Both the position numbers and the translations under genes were made by a program. Positions 1 to 8,415 of a DNA stretch of 64,000 nucleotides are shown piece after piece (within the stretch, counting starts at the first letter, position 1; every line of letters starts with the position of its first letter). Source of the DNA: Marinobacter sediminum (GTDB taxonomy: Bacteria; Pseudomonadota; Gammaproteobacteria; Pseudomonadales; Oleiphilaceae); assembly GCF_023657445.1 (NCBI RefSeq), contig NZ_JAGTWY010000001.1, positions 3,720,001-3,784,000 of the forward strand. The letters run 5' to 3'. The notes beneath the pieces are model-generated. The model was not told where the DNA came from and ran no database searches. It saw only the letters and a list, made by a program, of their open reading frames with translations.

Positions 1-672
1 CGAGCCGGACGAGCCCACCGCGCTCTGCCAACCCACTGACCGATAATGCCGCCGGATGTTCAGGAGCTCCTGCTCCGCGTGGGTGATCGCCTTATCCAGC
101 TGTCGACGGGTAATCTTGCCGTCGGGGAAGTAGCGGTTGCGAAACGACACGCAGCCCATGTGCAGGCTTTCCAGAACCTGGGGTTCAAAGCGCTGGCCAA
201 TAATGAACTCCGTGCTGCCGCCACCGATATCAATGACAAGACGACGACCGATATCGTCAGACAGCGTATGGGAAACCCCGAGATAGATCAGGCGAGCTTC
301 CTCCCGGCCGGCGATGATCTCTACCGGATAACCCAGGACCTCTTCGGCTCGGGCTATGAACTCAGAGGCATTGCGGGCGACTCTTAGCGCGTTGGTACCG
401 ACAATCTGGACCGATTCCGGGGGCATGCCGTTGAGGCGCTGCGCAAATTTTCTCAGACAGGCCAGGGCCCGTTCCTGCGCTTCCTCAGTCAGCCGGTTGA
501 ATTGATCCAGCCCAGCGCCAAGTTGAACTTTCTCACCCATCTTCTCGAGGGTGCGGATTTCTCCGTGGACCAGTCGGGCAACCACCATATGGAAACTGTT
601 GGAGCCGATGTCGATGGCTGCCAGGGCTTCCGATGAAGATGCAGCGTTTTCGGCGGTGGATGCGGCCGTCAC
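1..672 (-). CDS. ppx: Exopolyphosphatase Ppx, N-terminal part (cut by window edge)
   Basis: Hydrolyses terminal phosphates from polyphosphate (or pppGpp to ppGpp) in the cytosol. About 224 residues are visible; the 3' end lies outside the window. The reading frame contains the acetate-kinase/hsp70-fold phosphate-1 motif [14 protein letters not shown] near residues 18-31 and the phosphate-2 motif [12 protein letters not shown] near 150, both diagnostic of the Ppx/GppA family. I chose the GTG start at 672 because an AAGGA box lies about 11 bases upstream and no ATG is in reach; residues 1-15 are Ala/Ser rich. It is transcribed away from trxA, the same arrangement as in Pseudomonas. Ppx is favoured over GppA by that context. 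Confidence 0.9.
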   Translation of the reverse strand, partial: MTAASTAENAASSSEALAAIDIGSNSFHMVVARLVHGEIRTLEKMGEKVQLGAGLDQFNRLTEEAQERALACLRKFAQRLNGMPPESVQIVGTNALRVARNASEFIARAEEVLGYPVEIIAGREEARLIYLGVSHTLSDDIGRRLVIDIGGGSTEFIIGQRFEPQVLESLHMGCVSFRNRYFPDGKITRRQLDKAITHAEQELLNIRRHYRSVGWQSAVGSSGS

Positions 673-803
673 GTTGGTCGAAATCCTTTTGATATGAATC
701 TGCGGGCTACTATAAGCGAAATTCCTCGGGCCTGTCAGTAACGGACAGCTTTCGTCTTTCACCGAAGCCTGGCTGTCAGGATTTCTACAGATAGATCTAC
801 TGC

Positions 804-833
804 TTCACATCCGGCTGATCAATCGCGTAAAGT
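804..833 (+). promoter_or_regulatory. Possible trxA promoter
   Basis: TTCACA (804-809) and TAAAGT (828-833) are separated by 18 bases and sit about 130 bases before the trxA start in the 290-base divergent region shared with ppx. The match is modest; the rest of this region shows no clear repeat or hairpin. Confidence 0.3.
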
Positions 834-965
834 ATTACGTATCGTGATGAGGGCGAAGGCGTGCTTTTGAACAATGGCACATCTTCAGCGACAGTCAACA
901 GCGCCCCGGCAGTAATCCGAAAAACATGCTGGCACGACGCGGGGCGCGTGAATCAGGAAAAAGTA

Positions 966-1292
<327 letters not shown>

Positions 1293-1307
1293 TTGCCTTC
1301 CGGACAT

Positions 1308-1347
1308 AAAAAACCGCCCCTGAGCGAAAGCTCACGGGCGGTTTTTT
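1308..1347. terminator. Bidirectional terminator between trxA and moaE
   Basis: A near-perfect GC-rich stem (arms around CCGCCC and GGGCGG, GAAA loop) flanked by A6 on the left and T6 on the right. The symmetry gives a U-tract on either strand, so it can end both trxA (+) and the moa group (-). Confidence 0.9.
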
Positions 1348-1434
1348 ATGGTTATGAAAGCGTCCTCTGGCCTGCCAAAAGTGGCAGGGCTGCTCCTGGC
1401 TGGTGGTGAAGGCCGCAGGCTGGGCAGAACCGAC
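1348..1434 (+). pseudogene. mobA: Probable 5' remnant of mobA
   Basis: The forward frame beginning at ATG 1348, directly after the terminator, encodes VAGLLLAGGEGRRLGRTD at about 1381-1434. This has the nucleotide-binding signature of the MobA guanylyltransferase N-terminus (family pattern LAGGxxxRMGGxDK). The similarity ends abruptly at the aspartate codon, which touches the stop codon of the reverse-strand moaE; the frame then runs into antisense moaE and stops at 1530. There is no ribosome binding site. I read it as the start of a mobA gene whose remainder was deleted. The alternative, chance resemblance over 18 residues, is possible but unlikely next to four other molybdenum cofactor genes. 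Confidence 0.6.
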
Positions 1435-1881
1435 TTATTCCCAGTTCTTGCTTCGAGCCACATCAGATGCTTTCTGCTCCACCCAATGCTCTCCGGATTC
1501 GGTCAGTTCCTTCTTCCAGAACGGCGCTGATGTTTTTAAAGCGTCCATAATGTACTGACAAGCGGCAAACGCATCGCCCCGGTGGGCACTGCAAATGCCC
1601 ACAAAGACAATCTGGTCCTGCAGACCCAGCCGGCCAACGCGGTGAATCACCCGCGCCTTGCGAACGTCCCAGCGATTCGATGCCTCGTCAATCAATTCGC
1701 CGATTACCTGTTCGGTCATGCCCGGGTAGTGTTCAAGGTAAAGCCCGGTGACCCCCTTCATATCACCGCTTTCCCTGACAAGTCCGGAAAATATGGCAAT
1801 AGCCCCTGTTCCTGCGCCGCTGTCCCTCAGCGCCGCATATTCAACAGCAGGATCGAAGTCCTCGGCTTGTATCGAAATCAT
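1435..1881 (-). CDS. moaE: Molybdopterin synthase catalytic subunit
   Basis: With MoaD, converts precursor Z (cyclic pyranopterin monophosphate) to molybdopterin by transferring two sulfurs. The 148-residue protein has the family C-terminal signature with two lysines, MDALKTSAPFWKKE, which lines the active site. The frame is open to 1929, but ATG 1881 is preferred: it follows the moaD stop by one base, has GGAGG upstream, and gives the normal N-terminus MISIQ. It is the last gene of a moaB-moeA-moaD-moaE run. moaA and moaC, needed for the preceding step, are not in the window. Confidence 0.95.
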   Translation of the reverse strand: MISIQAEDFDPAVEYAALRDSGAGTGAIAIFSGLVRESGDMKGVTGLYLEHYPGMTEQVIGELIDEASNRWDVRKARVIHRVGRLGLQDQIVFVGICSAHRGDAFAACQYIMDALKTSAPFWKKELTESGEHWVEQKASDVARSKNWE

Positions 1882-1882
1882 T

Positions 1883-2143
1883 TCAGCCTCCGGTAACCGG
1901 GGGGAAGAAAGCCACTTCATCCCCTCCATGAACAGGAGTGGAGGGTTTTGCCATGGCCTGATTCACAGCGATCATGACTGGCTGGCCACCCTGAAGCTGG
2001 GCCCAGGGGCCACCCCGGCCGGCCAGAGCGGCAAGAAGATCACCGGTGGTCTGTCCTGGTTTTGCAGGAATCGTCAGTTCCTCCGTATCCAGTTCCTCCC
2101 GCAAACGGGCAAAAAAGCGAACGGTGATGTTTTCTTTAGTCAT
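1883..2143 (-). CDS. moaD: Molybdopterin synthase sulfur carrier subunit
   Basis: Ubiquitin-fold sulfur carrier whose C-terminal glycine is adenylated by MoeB and then thiocarboxylated. The 86-residue product ends in Gly-Gly, the defining feature of the family, preceded by the usual FFPPVTGG tail. The stop codon lies one base before the moaE start and the start lies two bases after the moeA stop, so the three genes are surely co-translated. No moeB is nearby; the tcdA gene at 42.8-43.6 kb is related to MoeB but has a tRNA-modification role. Confidence 0.95.
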   Translation of the reverse strand: MTKENITVRFFARLREELDTEELTIPAKPGQTTGDLLAALAGRGGPWAQLQGGQPVMIAVNQAMAKPSTPVHGGDEVAFFPPVTGG

Positions 2144-2145
2144 GG

Positions 2146-3360
2146 TCAGGCCAGTAATTCTGCGAATGAATAGTAAGTTAACAGATCCCCAGGCTCTACC
2201 GTAGTGCCTTCAGGGACGACAGCCAGACCATCGGCCCAGCATGCCGAGCTCATCACACCCGAGCTTTGGTTGGGGTAGGCGGTAATGTGAGTCTCGCCGC
2301 TCTGGATCTCCTTGCGGGCGCGGACATACTCCCGGCGGGTCGATGCAGAGGCCACACTGAAAGCTGCAGGAAGTGTTTCACCGATTGCCCGAGTACGGCC
2401 ATGCCCCTGACATTTGCGGATAACGGGCATGCCGAGTACCAGAAACGTTACCAGGACGGAGGCAGGGTTTCCCGGCAGGCCAAGGAGCGGTGTGCCATTG
2501 ATCGAGCCGAATGCCAGAGGTTTACCGGGTTTGATCGCCAGCCGCCATAGCGAAAGCTCGCCGGATTCTTCCAGAACCGCGCGGACATGGTCTTCTTCGC
2601 CCACAGACACGCCACCACTGGTAATGATCAGATCGGCCTGGGTGGCGGCTCGTTGAATTGATGCCCTGGTTGCCTGGCGAGTATCCTCGAGCGTTTCACA
2701 GAGCACCACCTCGCAACCGGCGCTCGCAAGCAGCCCCAGCATGGTAAAACGGTTGGTGTTATAGATCTGGCCGGGGGCCAGTGGAGTTCCGGGATCCACC
2801 AGTTCGTCGCCGGTAGTAAGGATGGCGACTTTAAGGCGAGCCATTACTGACACCCTCGCAATGCCGAGGGAGGCGAGTAATCCCATTTCCTGCGGGCGGA
2901 CAGGCGTGCCGCTGGTCAGCGCCAGAGCGCCTTTTTTCAGATCCTGGCCTTGGCGCCGGATATTTTGGCCTGCCTCGACCTCTGCAGAAACGGTGATGCT
3001 GTTATCCGAAAGGTCGACCCGTTCCTGCATCACCACAGAATCAGCACCTTCGGGTATCTCGGATCCGGTAAAAATGCGTGCAGCGGTGCCTGCCGCCAGC
3101 GGCTGCGGGGCTTGCCCGGCCGGAACCCGTGCTGACACCCGTAGTGGCTCGCCTGCCCCGAGATCCTCTTTGCGCAGGGCATAACCGTCTACAGCGCTGT
3201 TATCGGCGGGAGGGACATCCGCGGGCACGTAGTAGTCTTCCGCCAGGATGCGATCCAGTGAATCCTGCAACGCCACCGTTTCAACGGCTGTCGTTACCGG
3301 GACTCTGGAGAGCAGGTGCGTGAGTGCATCGTCAACGGGGGTCAGGTTAGGGCCAGCCAT
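2146..3360 (-). CDS. moeA: Molybdopterin molybdenumtransferase
   Basis: Inserts molybdate into adenylated molybdopterin to make Moco. The 404-residue length is typical. Visible motifs include VPPADNSAVDGYAL near residue 50, the TTGDELVDPG substrate loop near 190, the TSGGVSVGEEDH motif near 255 and the LPGNPASVLVTF signature near 305. Start ATG 3360 has an AAAGGAG box about 11 bases upstream. It lies between moaB (30-base gap) and moaD (2-base gap). The role of MobA in making the guanine dinucleotide form would follow, and only a mobA fragment is seen here. Confidence 0.95.
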   Translation of the reverse strand: MAGPNLTPVDDALTHLLSRVPVTTAVETVALQDSLDRILAEDYYVPADVPPADNSAVDGYALRKEDLGAGEPLRVSARVPAGQAPQPLAAGTAARIFTGSEIPEGADSVVMQERVDLSDNSITVSAEVEAGQNIRRQGQDLKKGALALTSGTPVRPQEMGLLASLGIARVSVMARLKVAILTTGDELVDPGTPLAPGQIYNTNRFTMLGLLASAGCEVVLCETLEDTRQATRASIQRAATQADLIITSGGVSVGEEDHVRAVLEESGELSLWRLAIKPGKPLAFGSINGTPLLGLPGNPASVLVTFLVLGMPVIRKCQGHGRTRAIGETLPAAFSVASASTRREYVRARKEIQSGETHITAYPNQSSGVMSSACWADGLAVVPEGTTVEPGDLLTYYSFAELLA

Positions 3361-3389
3361 CCTGTTATTGCTCCTTTGGTTCTCTGGTT

Positions 3390-3962
3390 TCAGCGCTTGG
3401 CGCGGCTGCCGATCCGTTCGTGTAACCGGGAATGGGGGGCTTCAGGTTTGCGCAAAACCAGCGCGGAAAAATTGCACGGGCCATGGCGACTGTCCAACTG
3501 AGAGCTCAGGATACCGTTCCAGCCGGTACGACATGCGCCGGTGGAACCGGGCAGACAGAAGATCACCGTGTGATTGGCGAGACCGCCAAAGGCGCGGGAC
3601 TGAATGGTGGAGGACCCTATCTCGGCGGCAGACAACCGGCGGAACTCTTCGCCGAACCCTTCGATAGCCTTGTCCAGCAAAGGGCCGACGGCTTCGGGCG
3701 TGCTGTCTCGTTCGTGGAATCCGGTGCCGCCGGTAATAACCACGACATGCACTTTTGGATCGGCAATCCAGTCCGAGATCACGGCCCTTACCAGGTACAC
3801 GTCGTCGGGTAGAATGCGTCGGGCAGTCAGATTGTGGCCTGCCTCGATCACGCTGTCTTCAAGGAATTGACCGGATGTATCTTCGTTTGGGCCGCGGGTA
3901 TCAGAAACGGTAAGAACGGCGATGTTCAGAGGGGTCAGTTGGTCGGTGCGTTCGCTGCTCAT
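3390..3962 (-). CDS. moaB: MoaB-type molybdopterin adenylyltransferase
   Basis: MoaB/Mog family protein, thought to adenylate molybdopterin before MoeA acts. Seen: NIAVLTVSDTRG near residue 13, the TGGTGFHERDSTPEA motif at about 76-90, and LPGSTGACRTGW near 138. It has 190 residues, slightly longer than many MoaB because of a basic C-terminal tail rich in Arg and His. First gene of the reverse-strand Moco group; a perfect TATAAT lies 18 bases upstream of the start codon, so the leader is very short. Confidence 0.93.
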   Translation of the reverse strand: MSSERTDQLTPLNIAVLTVSDTRGPNEDTSGQFLEDSVIEAGHNLTARRILPDDVYLVRAVISDWIADPKVHVVVITGGTGFHERDSTPEAVGPLLDKAIEGFGEEFRRLSAAEIGSSTIQSRAFGGLANHTVIFCLPGSTGACRTGWNGILSSQLDSRHGPCNFSALVLRKPEAPHSRLHERIGSRAKR

Positions 3963-3979
3963 GGAATAGGCTCCGCAAA

Positions 3980-4020
3980 ATTATAAAAGGTCTATATTCG
4001 TCAGTATCCGTGTCACGGAT
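3980..4020 (-). promoter_or_regulatory. Promoter and palindromic operator candidate of the moa group
   Basis: On the reverse strand a perfect TATAAT occupies 3980-3985. A perfect 15-base palindrome, ATCCGTG-T-CACGGAT, occupies 4006-4020 and overlaps the expected -35 position (about 4003-4008, which itself matches poorly). A weak -35 overlapped by a perfect dyad suggests a regulated promoter. I do not recognise the operator as a ModE site. Confidence 0.5.
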
Positions 4021-4155
4021 TAAGATTGGAAGAGGGGTAACCCTTCAGAGGGAGATGCGATCCCCCGGCTAAAACGGGGGCGCGGAAACACTGGCGTGCC
4101 ATGAAATTGGCGTTAATTTGGCCGGTGTACTTGACATTCGCCAGTCAGGTGGTCG

Positions 4156-4257
4156 ATGATCTCGGTTGCCCGGCGAACGGTTGTTCCCACTCTCTGGCTT
4201 CAGTACTTTAATCCCGGATTCCATCTATACCGGTTGCTCCATTTGGCCAGCACCTAG
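4156..4257 (+). CDS. Possible rho leader peptide (33 codons)
   Basis: ATG at 4156 opens a 33-codon frame (MISVARRTVV to LAST) ending in TAG at 4255-4257, 89 bases before rho. An AGGTGG box sits 5 bases upstream. The length and place recall RhoL, the short reading frame upstream of rho in E. coli, but the residues do not resemble it as I recall it. It conflicts with the promoter candidate at 4131-4160, whose -10 overlaps the start codon: at most one of the two readings is right. Confidence 0.3.
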   Translation: MISVARRTVVPTLWLQYFNPGFHLYRLLHLAST

Positions 4258-4346
4258 TTAAACGACGTTTTAATCAATTCGTTCAGGGCGTCCCTGTCAT
4301 TCCAATGCGTGCTTACTACTTCCATTCCTGAAAAATTCAATAAACT

Positions 4347-5609
4347 ATGAATCTTACTGAACTCAAGCAGAACTCCATGCCCGAATTGCTCGAAATTGCG
4401 CAAGAGATGGGCCTCGATAACCTGGCTCGTTCGCGCAAGCAGGATGTTATCTTCACTATTCTGAAGAGGCATGCCAAGAGCGGCGAAGACATCTACGGTG
4501 ATGGCGTACTGGAAATTCTGCAGGACGGTTTCGGCTTCCTCCGTTCCGCTGACGCCTCCTACCTAGCAGGTCCTGACGACATTTACGTCTCTCCGAGTCA
4601 GATCCGGCGTTTCAACCTTCGCACGGGTGATACCATTGCCGGCAAGATTCGTCCGCCGAAAGACGGTGAGCGCTATTTTGCCCTGTTGAAGGTTAATGAA
4701 ATTAACTTCGACAAACCGGACAATGCGCGTAACAAGATTCTGTTTGAAAACCTGACACCGCTGTTTCCGCAAGAGCGCCTGCAGCTTGAGGCCGGAAACG
4801 GCAGTACCGAGGATTTGTCCTCACGGGTTCTGGATCTTGTGGCGCCGATCGGCAAGGGCCAGCGTGGTCTGATCGTATCCCCGCCCAAAGCCGGTAAAAC
4901 TCTGCTGATGCAGAGCATTGCCCAGTCCATTACCCGCAACAATCCGGAGTGCCATGTGATGGTGCTGCTGATTGATGAGCGGCCGGAAGAAGTAACCGAA
5001 ATGCAGCGTACGGTGCGAGGTGAGGTGATTGCCTCCACCTTTGACGAGCCGCCTGCACGTCACGTTCAGGTGGCGGAAATGGTTATTGAGAAGGCCAAGC
5101 GTCTGGTTGAGCACAAGAAAGACGTGGTGATCCTGCTGGATTCCATTACCCGTCTGGCTCGAGCCTACAACACGGTGATCCCTTCCTCCGGCAAAGTACT
5201 TACCGGTGGTGTGGATGCCCATGCCCTGGAGAAGCCGAAGCGTTTCTTTGGTGCCGCTCGTAACGTGGAAGAAGGCGGCAGCCTGACCATTCTGGCGACG
5301 GCGCTGGTAAACACCGGCTCCAAGATGGACGAAGTGATTTACGAGGAGTTCAAGGGTACGGGCAACATGGAGATCCATCTGGATCGCAAAATTGCCGAGA
5401 AGCGGACGTACCCGGCGATCAATATCCGCAGTTCCGGCACACGCCGGGAAGATCTGCTGATGAGTGAGGCGGATATCCAGCGGGTGTGGATCCTGCGCAA
5501 GCTGCTGCACTCCATGGAGGACGACACCGCAGCCATTGAGTTCCTGCTGGACAAGCTCAAGGACACCAAGACCAACGACGAGTTCTTCCAGTCGATGAAG
5601 CGTCGTTAA
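4347..5609 (+). CDS. rho: Transcription termination factor Rho
   Basis: Hexameric RNA helicase that terminates transcription at unstructured C-rich RNA. The 420-residue protein shows the N-terminal helical region (1-48), the RNA-binding cold-shock fold (about 50-125, with the GFGFLR motif), Walker A at about 176-186 ([10 protein letters not shown]), Walker [11 protein letters not shown] near 213, and the Q/R loops including [10 protein letters not shown] near 265 and [12 protein letters not shown] near 285. No convincing Shine-Dalgarno box precedes ATG 4347, which is unusual beside its neighbours and may relate to leader-based self-control. Standard neighbours trxA and ubiD flank it at a distance. 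Confidence 0.98.
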   Translation: MNLTELKQNSMPELLEIAQEMGLDNLARSRKQDVIFTILKRHAKSGEDIYGDGVLEILQDGFGFLRSADASYLAGPDDIYVSPSQIRRFNLRTGDTIAGKIRPPKDGERYFALLKVNEINFDKPDNARNKILFENLTPLFPQERLQLEAGNGSTEDLSSRVLDLVAPIGKGQRGLIVSPPKAGKTLLMQSIAQSITRNNPECHVMVLLIDERPEEVTEMQRTVRGEVIASTFDEPPARHVQVAEMVIEKAKRLVEHKKDVVILLDSITRLARAYNTVIPSSGKVLTGGVDAHALEKPKRFFGAARNVEEGGSLTILATALVNTGSKMDEVIYEEFKGTGNMEIHLDRKIAEKRTYPAINIRSSGTRREDLLMSEADIQRVWILRKLLHSMEDDTAAIEFLLDKLKDTKTNDEFFQSMKRR

Positions 5610-5667
5610 GTTCAGGACGCGGGTATATTCCTGCGCGCCAGGCCCTTGGTGGCGGGCGGCGCAGGGG

Positions 5668-5750
5668 AATCCCTCCCCGGACACGCCGTGAATACTTCCC
5701 TGTAGACTGTGTCCTGCCATCCCTGGCAAGACACAGTCCGGGGAGGGATT
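5668..5750. repeat. REP-like structured palindrome after rho
   Basis: A perfect 15-base inverted repeat (arms 5668-5682 and 5736-5750, core CCCTCCCCGGAC) encloses a second hairpin whose arms ACTGTGTC (5706-5713) and GACACAGT (5730-5737) share bases with the outer right arm, so the two folds compete. A short T-run follows. Together with the CACGCCGTGAATAC block inside the loop, it resembles intergenic repeats I remember from Marinobacter and related genomes. It may also end rho transcription. Only one copy is present in this window. Confidence 0.55.
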
Positions 5751-5870
5751 TTCTGGCACTGCTATCCTGATTCCTGCGCGCACCCGTCCCCCATCCTGAT
5801 CTGGCGTGCAGATTTAAACATCCGATAAGCGCTGTATCCCGTACAAAGCCCGAAACCTTCGGAGCAAACG

Positions 5871-7358
5871 ATGAAATACAACGACCTGAGAGACTTCATT
5901 GACCAGTTGGAAAAACTGGGCGAGCTGAAGCGTATCTCTGTTGAAGTTGATCCCCATCTGGAAATGACGGAAATCTGTGACCGCACATTGCGGGCAGAGG
6001 GTCCGGCGTTGCTGTTTGAGAATCCGAAAGGCTACAACATGCCCGTGCTGGCTAACCTGTTTGGTACACCAAAGCGGGTCGCAATGGGGATGGGGCAGGA
6101 CAATGTCACGGCTCTCAGGGACATTGGCAAATTGCTGGCGTTCCTGAAGGAGCCGGATCCCCCCAAGGGCTTCAGGGATGCGATCGAGAAATTACCCCTG
6201 TTCCGCCAGGTCATGCGGATGAGTCCCAAGGTGCTTCGCTCGGCGCCCTGTCAGGATGTGGTGATCGAAAAGGATCAGGTGGATCTGTATCAGATCCCGG
6301 TGCAGCACTGCTGGCCGGGGGATGCGGGGCCGCTGGTGACCTGGCCACTGGTGATTACCCGTGGTCCCCATAAGGAAAGACAGAATCTGGGGATCTATCG
6401 CCAGCAGGTGATTGGGCGTAACCGACTGATCATGCGTTGGCTGAGCCATCGGGGCGGTGCCCTGGATTTCCAGGAATTCCAGAAGGCCAACCCGGGACAG
6501 CCCTATCCGGTGGCCGTTGCGCTGGGCGCGGATCCCGCCACCATTCTCGGGGCCGTGACGCCGGTGCCGGATAGCCTGTCTGAATATGCCTTTGCCGGCC
6601 TGTTGCGCGGCAGCCGCACCGAACTGGTGAAAGCCGGTCTCAGTGATCTGCAGGTGCCGGCCAGTGCCGAGATAGTGCTTGAGGGCTTTATCTATCCGGA
6701 TGATTTGGCGCCGGAAGGGCCTTTTGGTGATCACACCGGGTATTACAACGAGGTGGACCAGTTCCCGGTGTTTACGGTGGAGCGGATTACGCACCGCAGG
6801 GATCCGATCTATCACAGTACATACACCGGTCGGCCGCCTGATGAGCCAGCCATTCTGGGTGTCGCGCTGAATGAGGTGTTTATCCCGATTCTGCAGAAAC
6901 AGTTTCCGGAGATCGTGGATTTCTACCTGCCACCCGAGGGTTGTTCCTACCGGCTTGCAGTGGTGACCATGAAGAAGCAGTACCCAGGCCATGCCAAACG
7001 GGTCATGATGGGCGTATGGTCGTTCCTGCGTCAGTTTATGTATACCAAGTTCGTCATTGTGACAGATGATGACGTGAACGCCCGGGACTGGAAGGACGTG
7101 ATCTGGGCGATGACCACCCGCATGGATCCGACCCGTGACACCACGCTGGTGGATAACACCCCCATTGATTATCTGGACTTTGCATCGCCGGTGTCCGGGT
7201 TGGGATCAAAGATGGGGATGGACGCCACCAACAAATGGCCCGGTGAAACCGACCGGGAGTGGGGCACCCCTATTACCATGACCGATGAGGTCAAGCAGCG
7301 GGTGGACGAGCTGTGGGACAGCCTGGGGATTGAAACTGGCCCCGATCGCCCCGAGTGA
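5871..7358 (+). CDS. ubiD: 4-hydroxy-3-polyprenylbenzoate decarboxylase UbiD
   Basis: Prenylated-FMN-dependent decarboxylase of ubiquinone synthesis. The 495-residue product is the usual length. Seen: N-terminal [14 protein letters not shown], the [15 protein letters not shown] block near 43-57, the [16 protein letters not shown] segment near 178-193 and the catalytic-domain stretch [13 protein letters not shown] near 281-294, with the Glu/Arg/Glu set expected of UbiD. A GGAGC box lies 7 bases before ATG 5871. It depends on the flavin prenyltransferase UbiX, which is not in this window. The gene downstream starts 13 bases after its stop, so the two are probably one transcript. Confidence 0.96.
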   Translation: MKYNDLRDFIDQLEKLGELKRISVEVDPHLEMTEICDRTLRAEGPALLFENPKGYNMPVLANLFGTPKRVAMGMGQDNVTALRDIGKLLAFLKEPDPPKGFRDAIEKLPLFRQVMRMSPKVLRSAPCQDVVIEKDQVDLYQIPVQHCWPGDAGPLVTWPLVITRGPHKERQNLGIYRQQVIGRNRLIMRWLSHRGGALDFQEFQKANPGQPYPVAVALGADPATILGAVTPVPDSLSEYAFAGLLRGSRTELVKAGLSDLQVPASAEIVLEGFIYPDDLAPEGPFGDHTGYYNEVDQFPVFTVERITHRRDPIYHSTYTGRPPDEPAILGVALNEVFIPILQKQFPEIVDFYLPPEGCSYRLAVVTMKKQYPGHAKRVMMGVWSFLRQFMYTKFVIVTDDDVNARDWKDVIWAMTTRMDPTRDTTLVDNTPIDYLDFASPVSGLGSKMGMDATNKWPGETDREWGTPITMTDEVKQRVDELWDSLGIETGPDRPE

Positions 7359-7371
7359 TAGGGGCAACAGT

Positions 7372-8364
7372 GTGCATCGGGTCGTTCTGAAGCCTTCCGG
7401 GCTCGTGTTTTACGCCGGCCCGGGCGACGACCTGCTTAGCGCGGCCGCCAGGGCGGGCGTTGATGTGCCGGCGGCCTGTCGCAACGGGGTGTGTGAAATC
7501 TGTGAGGCACGGCTGATGGCCGGGCCCGTGCTCAACACCCGAAACCAACAGAAGATTTTGGTCAGTGAGCGCCTGATGTTGTGCAGGAGTCAGGCGCTCG
7601 GTGATCTTGAACTGGAGATAAACGCCGTTATGGCAGCCGGAAATAACCAGCCTCGCAAGTTTCAGGCAAAGGTCGTGGACGTTCGATCAATCAGTCACGA
7701 CGTATACCGCGTTGAGCTTCAACTCCCGCGTCGTCGGGAACTGTCATTCCACGCGGGCCAGTACTTGTCCGTGAACCTTCCGGATGCCGAGCCCTGTTAT
7801 TTTTCCATTGCCAGTAGTCCGGCCGAACAGAATATCGAACTGCATATCCAGGCGACGCCGGACTGGGTTTCTGCGCAGAAGGTCATCGATGCCCTGACGG
7901 CTGGCGGTGAAGTTACTCTGGAACTGCCCCATGGCAAGGCCTGTTTGGCGACCGTGCCCGACAAGCCGATGTTACTGGTGGCAGCCGGTACCGGTTTCGC
8001 CCAGATGAAGAGTCTGGTGGATTACTTGCGCAGCACCGACTATAACCAGCCGGTCAGGCTATTCTGGGGCGTGCGTCGCCACGAGGATATGTATTTGCGG
8101 AGCCTTGCCCAGCAGTGGCAGCAGGAATGGCCTCCCTTTACATTCCTGCCCGTGGTTGGTGATGACGAGGACAACGACTGGGGTGGCCACCATGATCAGC
8201 TGGTGGGCGCGGTTCTGGCTTCAGGCATGGACTGGGGTAATGTCGAGGTCCACGCCAGCGGTTCACCAACTATGGTCTACACGCTGATGGACGCTCTGAT
8301 TGACGCAGGACTGCCAGAACAGGCCTTTTTCTCGGATGTCCTGGAGTATGCACCGCGCAAGTAG
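7372..8364 (+). CDS. Ferredoxin-fused NAD(P)H flavin reductase (2Fe-2S/FAD/NAD)
   Basis: Predicted NAD(P)H-dependent electron-transfer protein. Residues 1-90 form a plant-type 2Fe-2S domain with the four cluster cysteines at 36, 41, 44 and 71 (pattern Cx4Cx2C and a distant LC); residues about 100-200 are an FAD-binding barrel with PCYFSIASSP in the RxYS position; the C-terminal NAD domain begins at MLLVAAGTGFAQMKSL. GTG 7372 is preferred because AGGGG lies 8 bases upstream and the frame further up lies inside ubiD; this gives 330 residues. In E. coli the flavin reductase Fre follows ubiD; here the equivalent carries an extra ferredoxin domain. Its physiological partner is unknown. Confidence 0.85.
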   Translation: MHRVVLKPSGLVFYAGPGDDLLSAAARAGVDVPAACRNGVCEICEARLMAGPVLNTRNQQKILVSERLMLCRSQALGDLELEINAVMAAGNNQPRKFQAKVVDVRSISHDVYRVELQLPRRRELSFHAGQYLSVNLPDAEPCYFSIASSPAEQNIELHIQATPDWVSAQKVIDALTAGGEVTLELPHGKACLATVPDKPMLLVAAGTGFAQMKSLVDYLRSTDYNQPVRLFWGVRRHEDMYLRSLAQQWQQEWPPFTFLPVVGDDEDNDWGGHHDQLVGAVLASGMDWGNVEVHASGSPTMVYTLMDALIDAGLPEQAFFSDVLEYAPRK

Positions 8365-8377
8365 GCGGCGGTTCCAG

Positions 8378-8406
8378 CCAGGGCCTGACCTTTTGGTCAG
8401 CCCTGG
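8378..8406. terminator. Hairpin between convergent genes
   Basis: CCAGGG-c-CTGACC, TTTT loop, GGTCAG-CCCTGG: a 12-pair stem with a single bulge between two genes that converge. No U-tract follows on either strand, so termination here is probably weak or Rho-assisted. Confidence 0.55.
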
Positions 8407-8415
8407 CCCTTCCGG

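Larger units (their letters stand above)
3963..4346. other. 384-base intergenic region between moaB and rho
   Basis: Besides the moa promoter at its left end, it holds a GC stem at 4062-4080 (CCCCCG, 7-base loop, CGGGGG) without a U-tract on either strand. TTGACA at 4131-4136 followed 18 bases later by GATGAT (4155-4160) is the best forward promoter candidate for rho. Then come a possible 33-codon leader reading frame and a long untranslated stretch before rho. Long leaders upstream of rho are established for E. coli, where Rho attenuates its own transcription. Confidence 0.5.

Noticed and set aside
3963..4130. Moco riboswitch upstream of moaB
   Set aside because: The moaB leader is only about 10-15 bases if the TATAAT is used, and the region lacks the conserved Moco-motif helices; the GC stem at 4062-4080 alone is not enough.
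4821..5783. 320-codon reverse open frame opposite rho and across the palindrome
   Set aside because: Antisense to conserved rho sequence; its N-terminal part is only the translated palindrome. No coding evidence.
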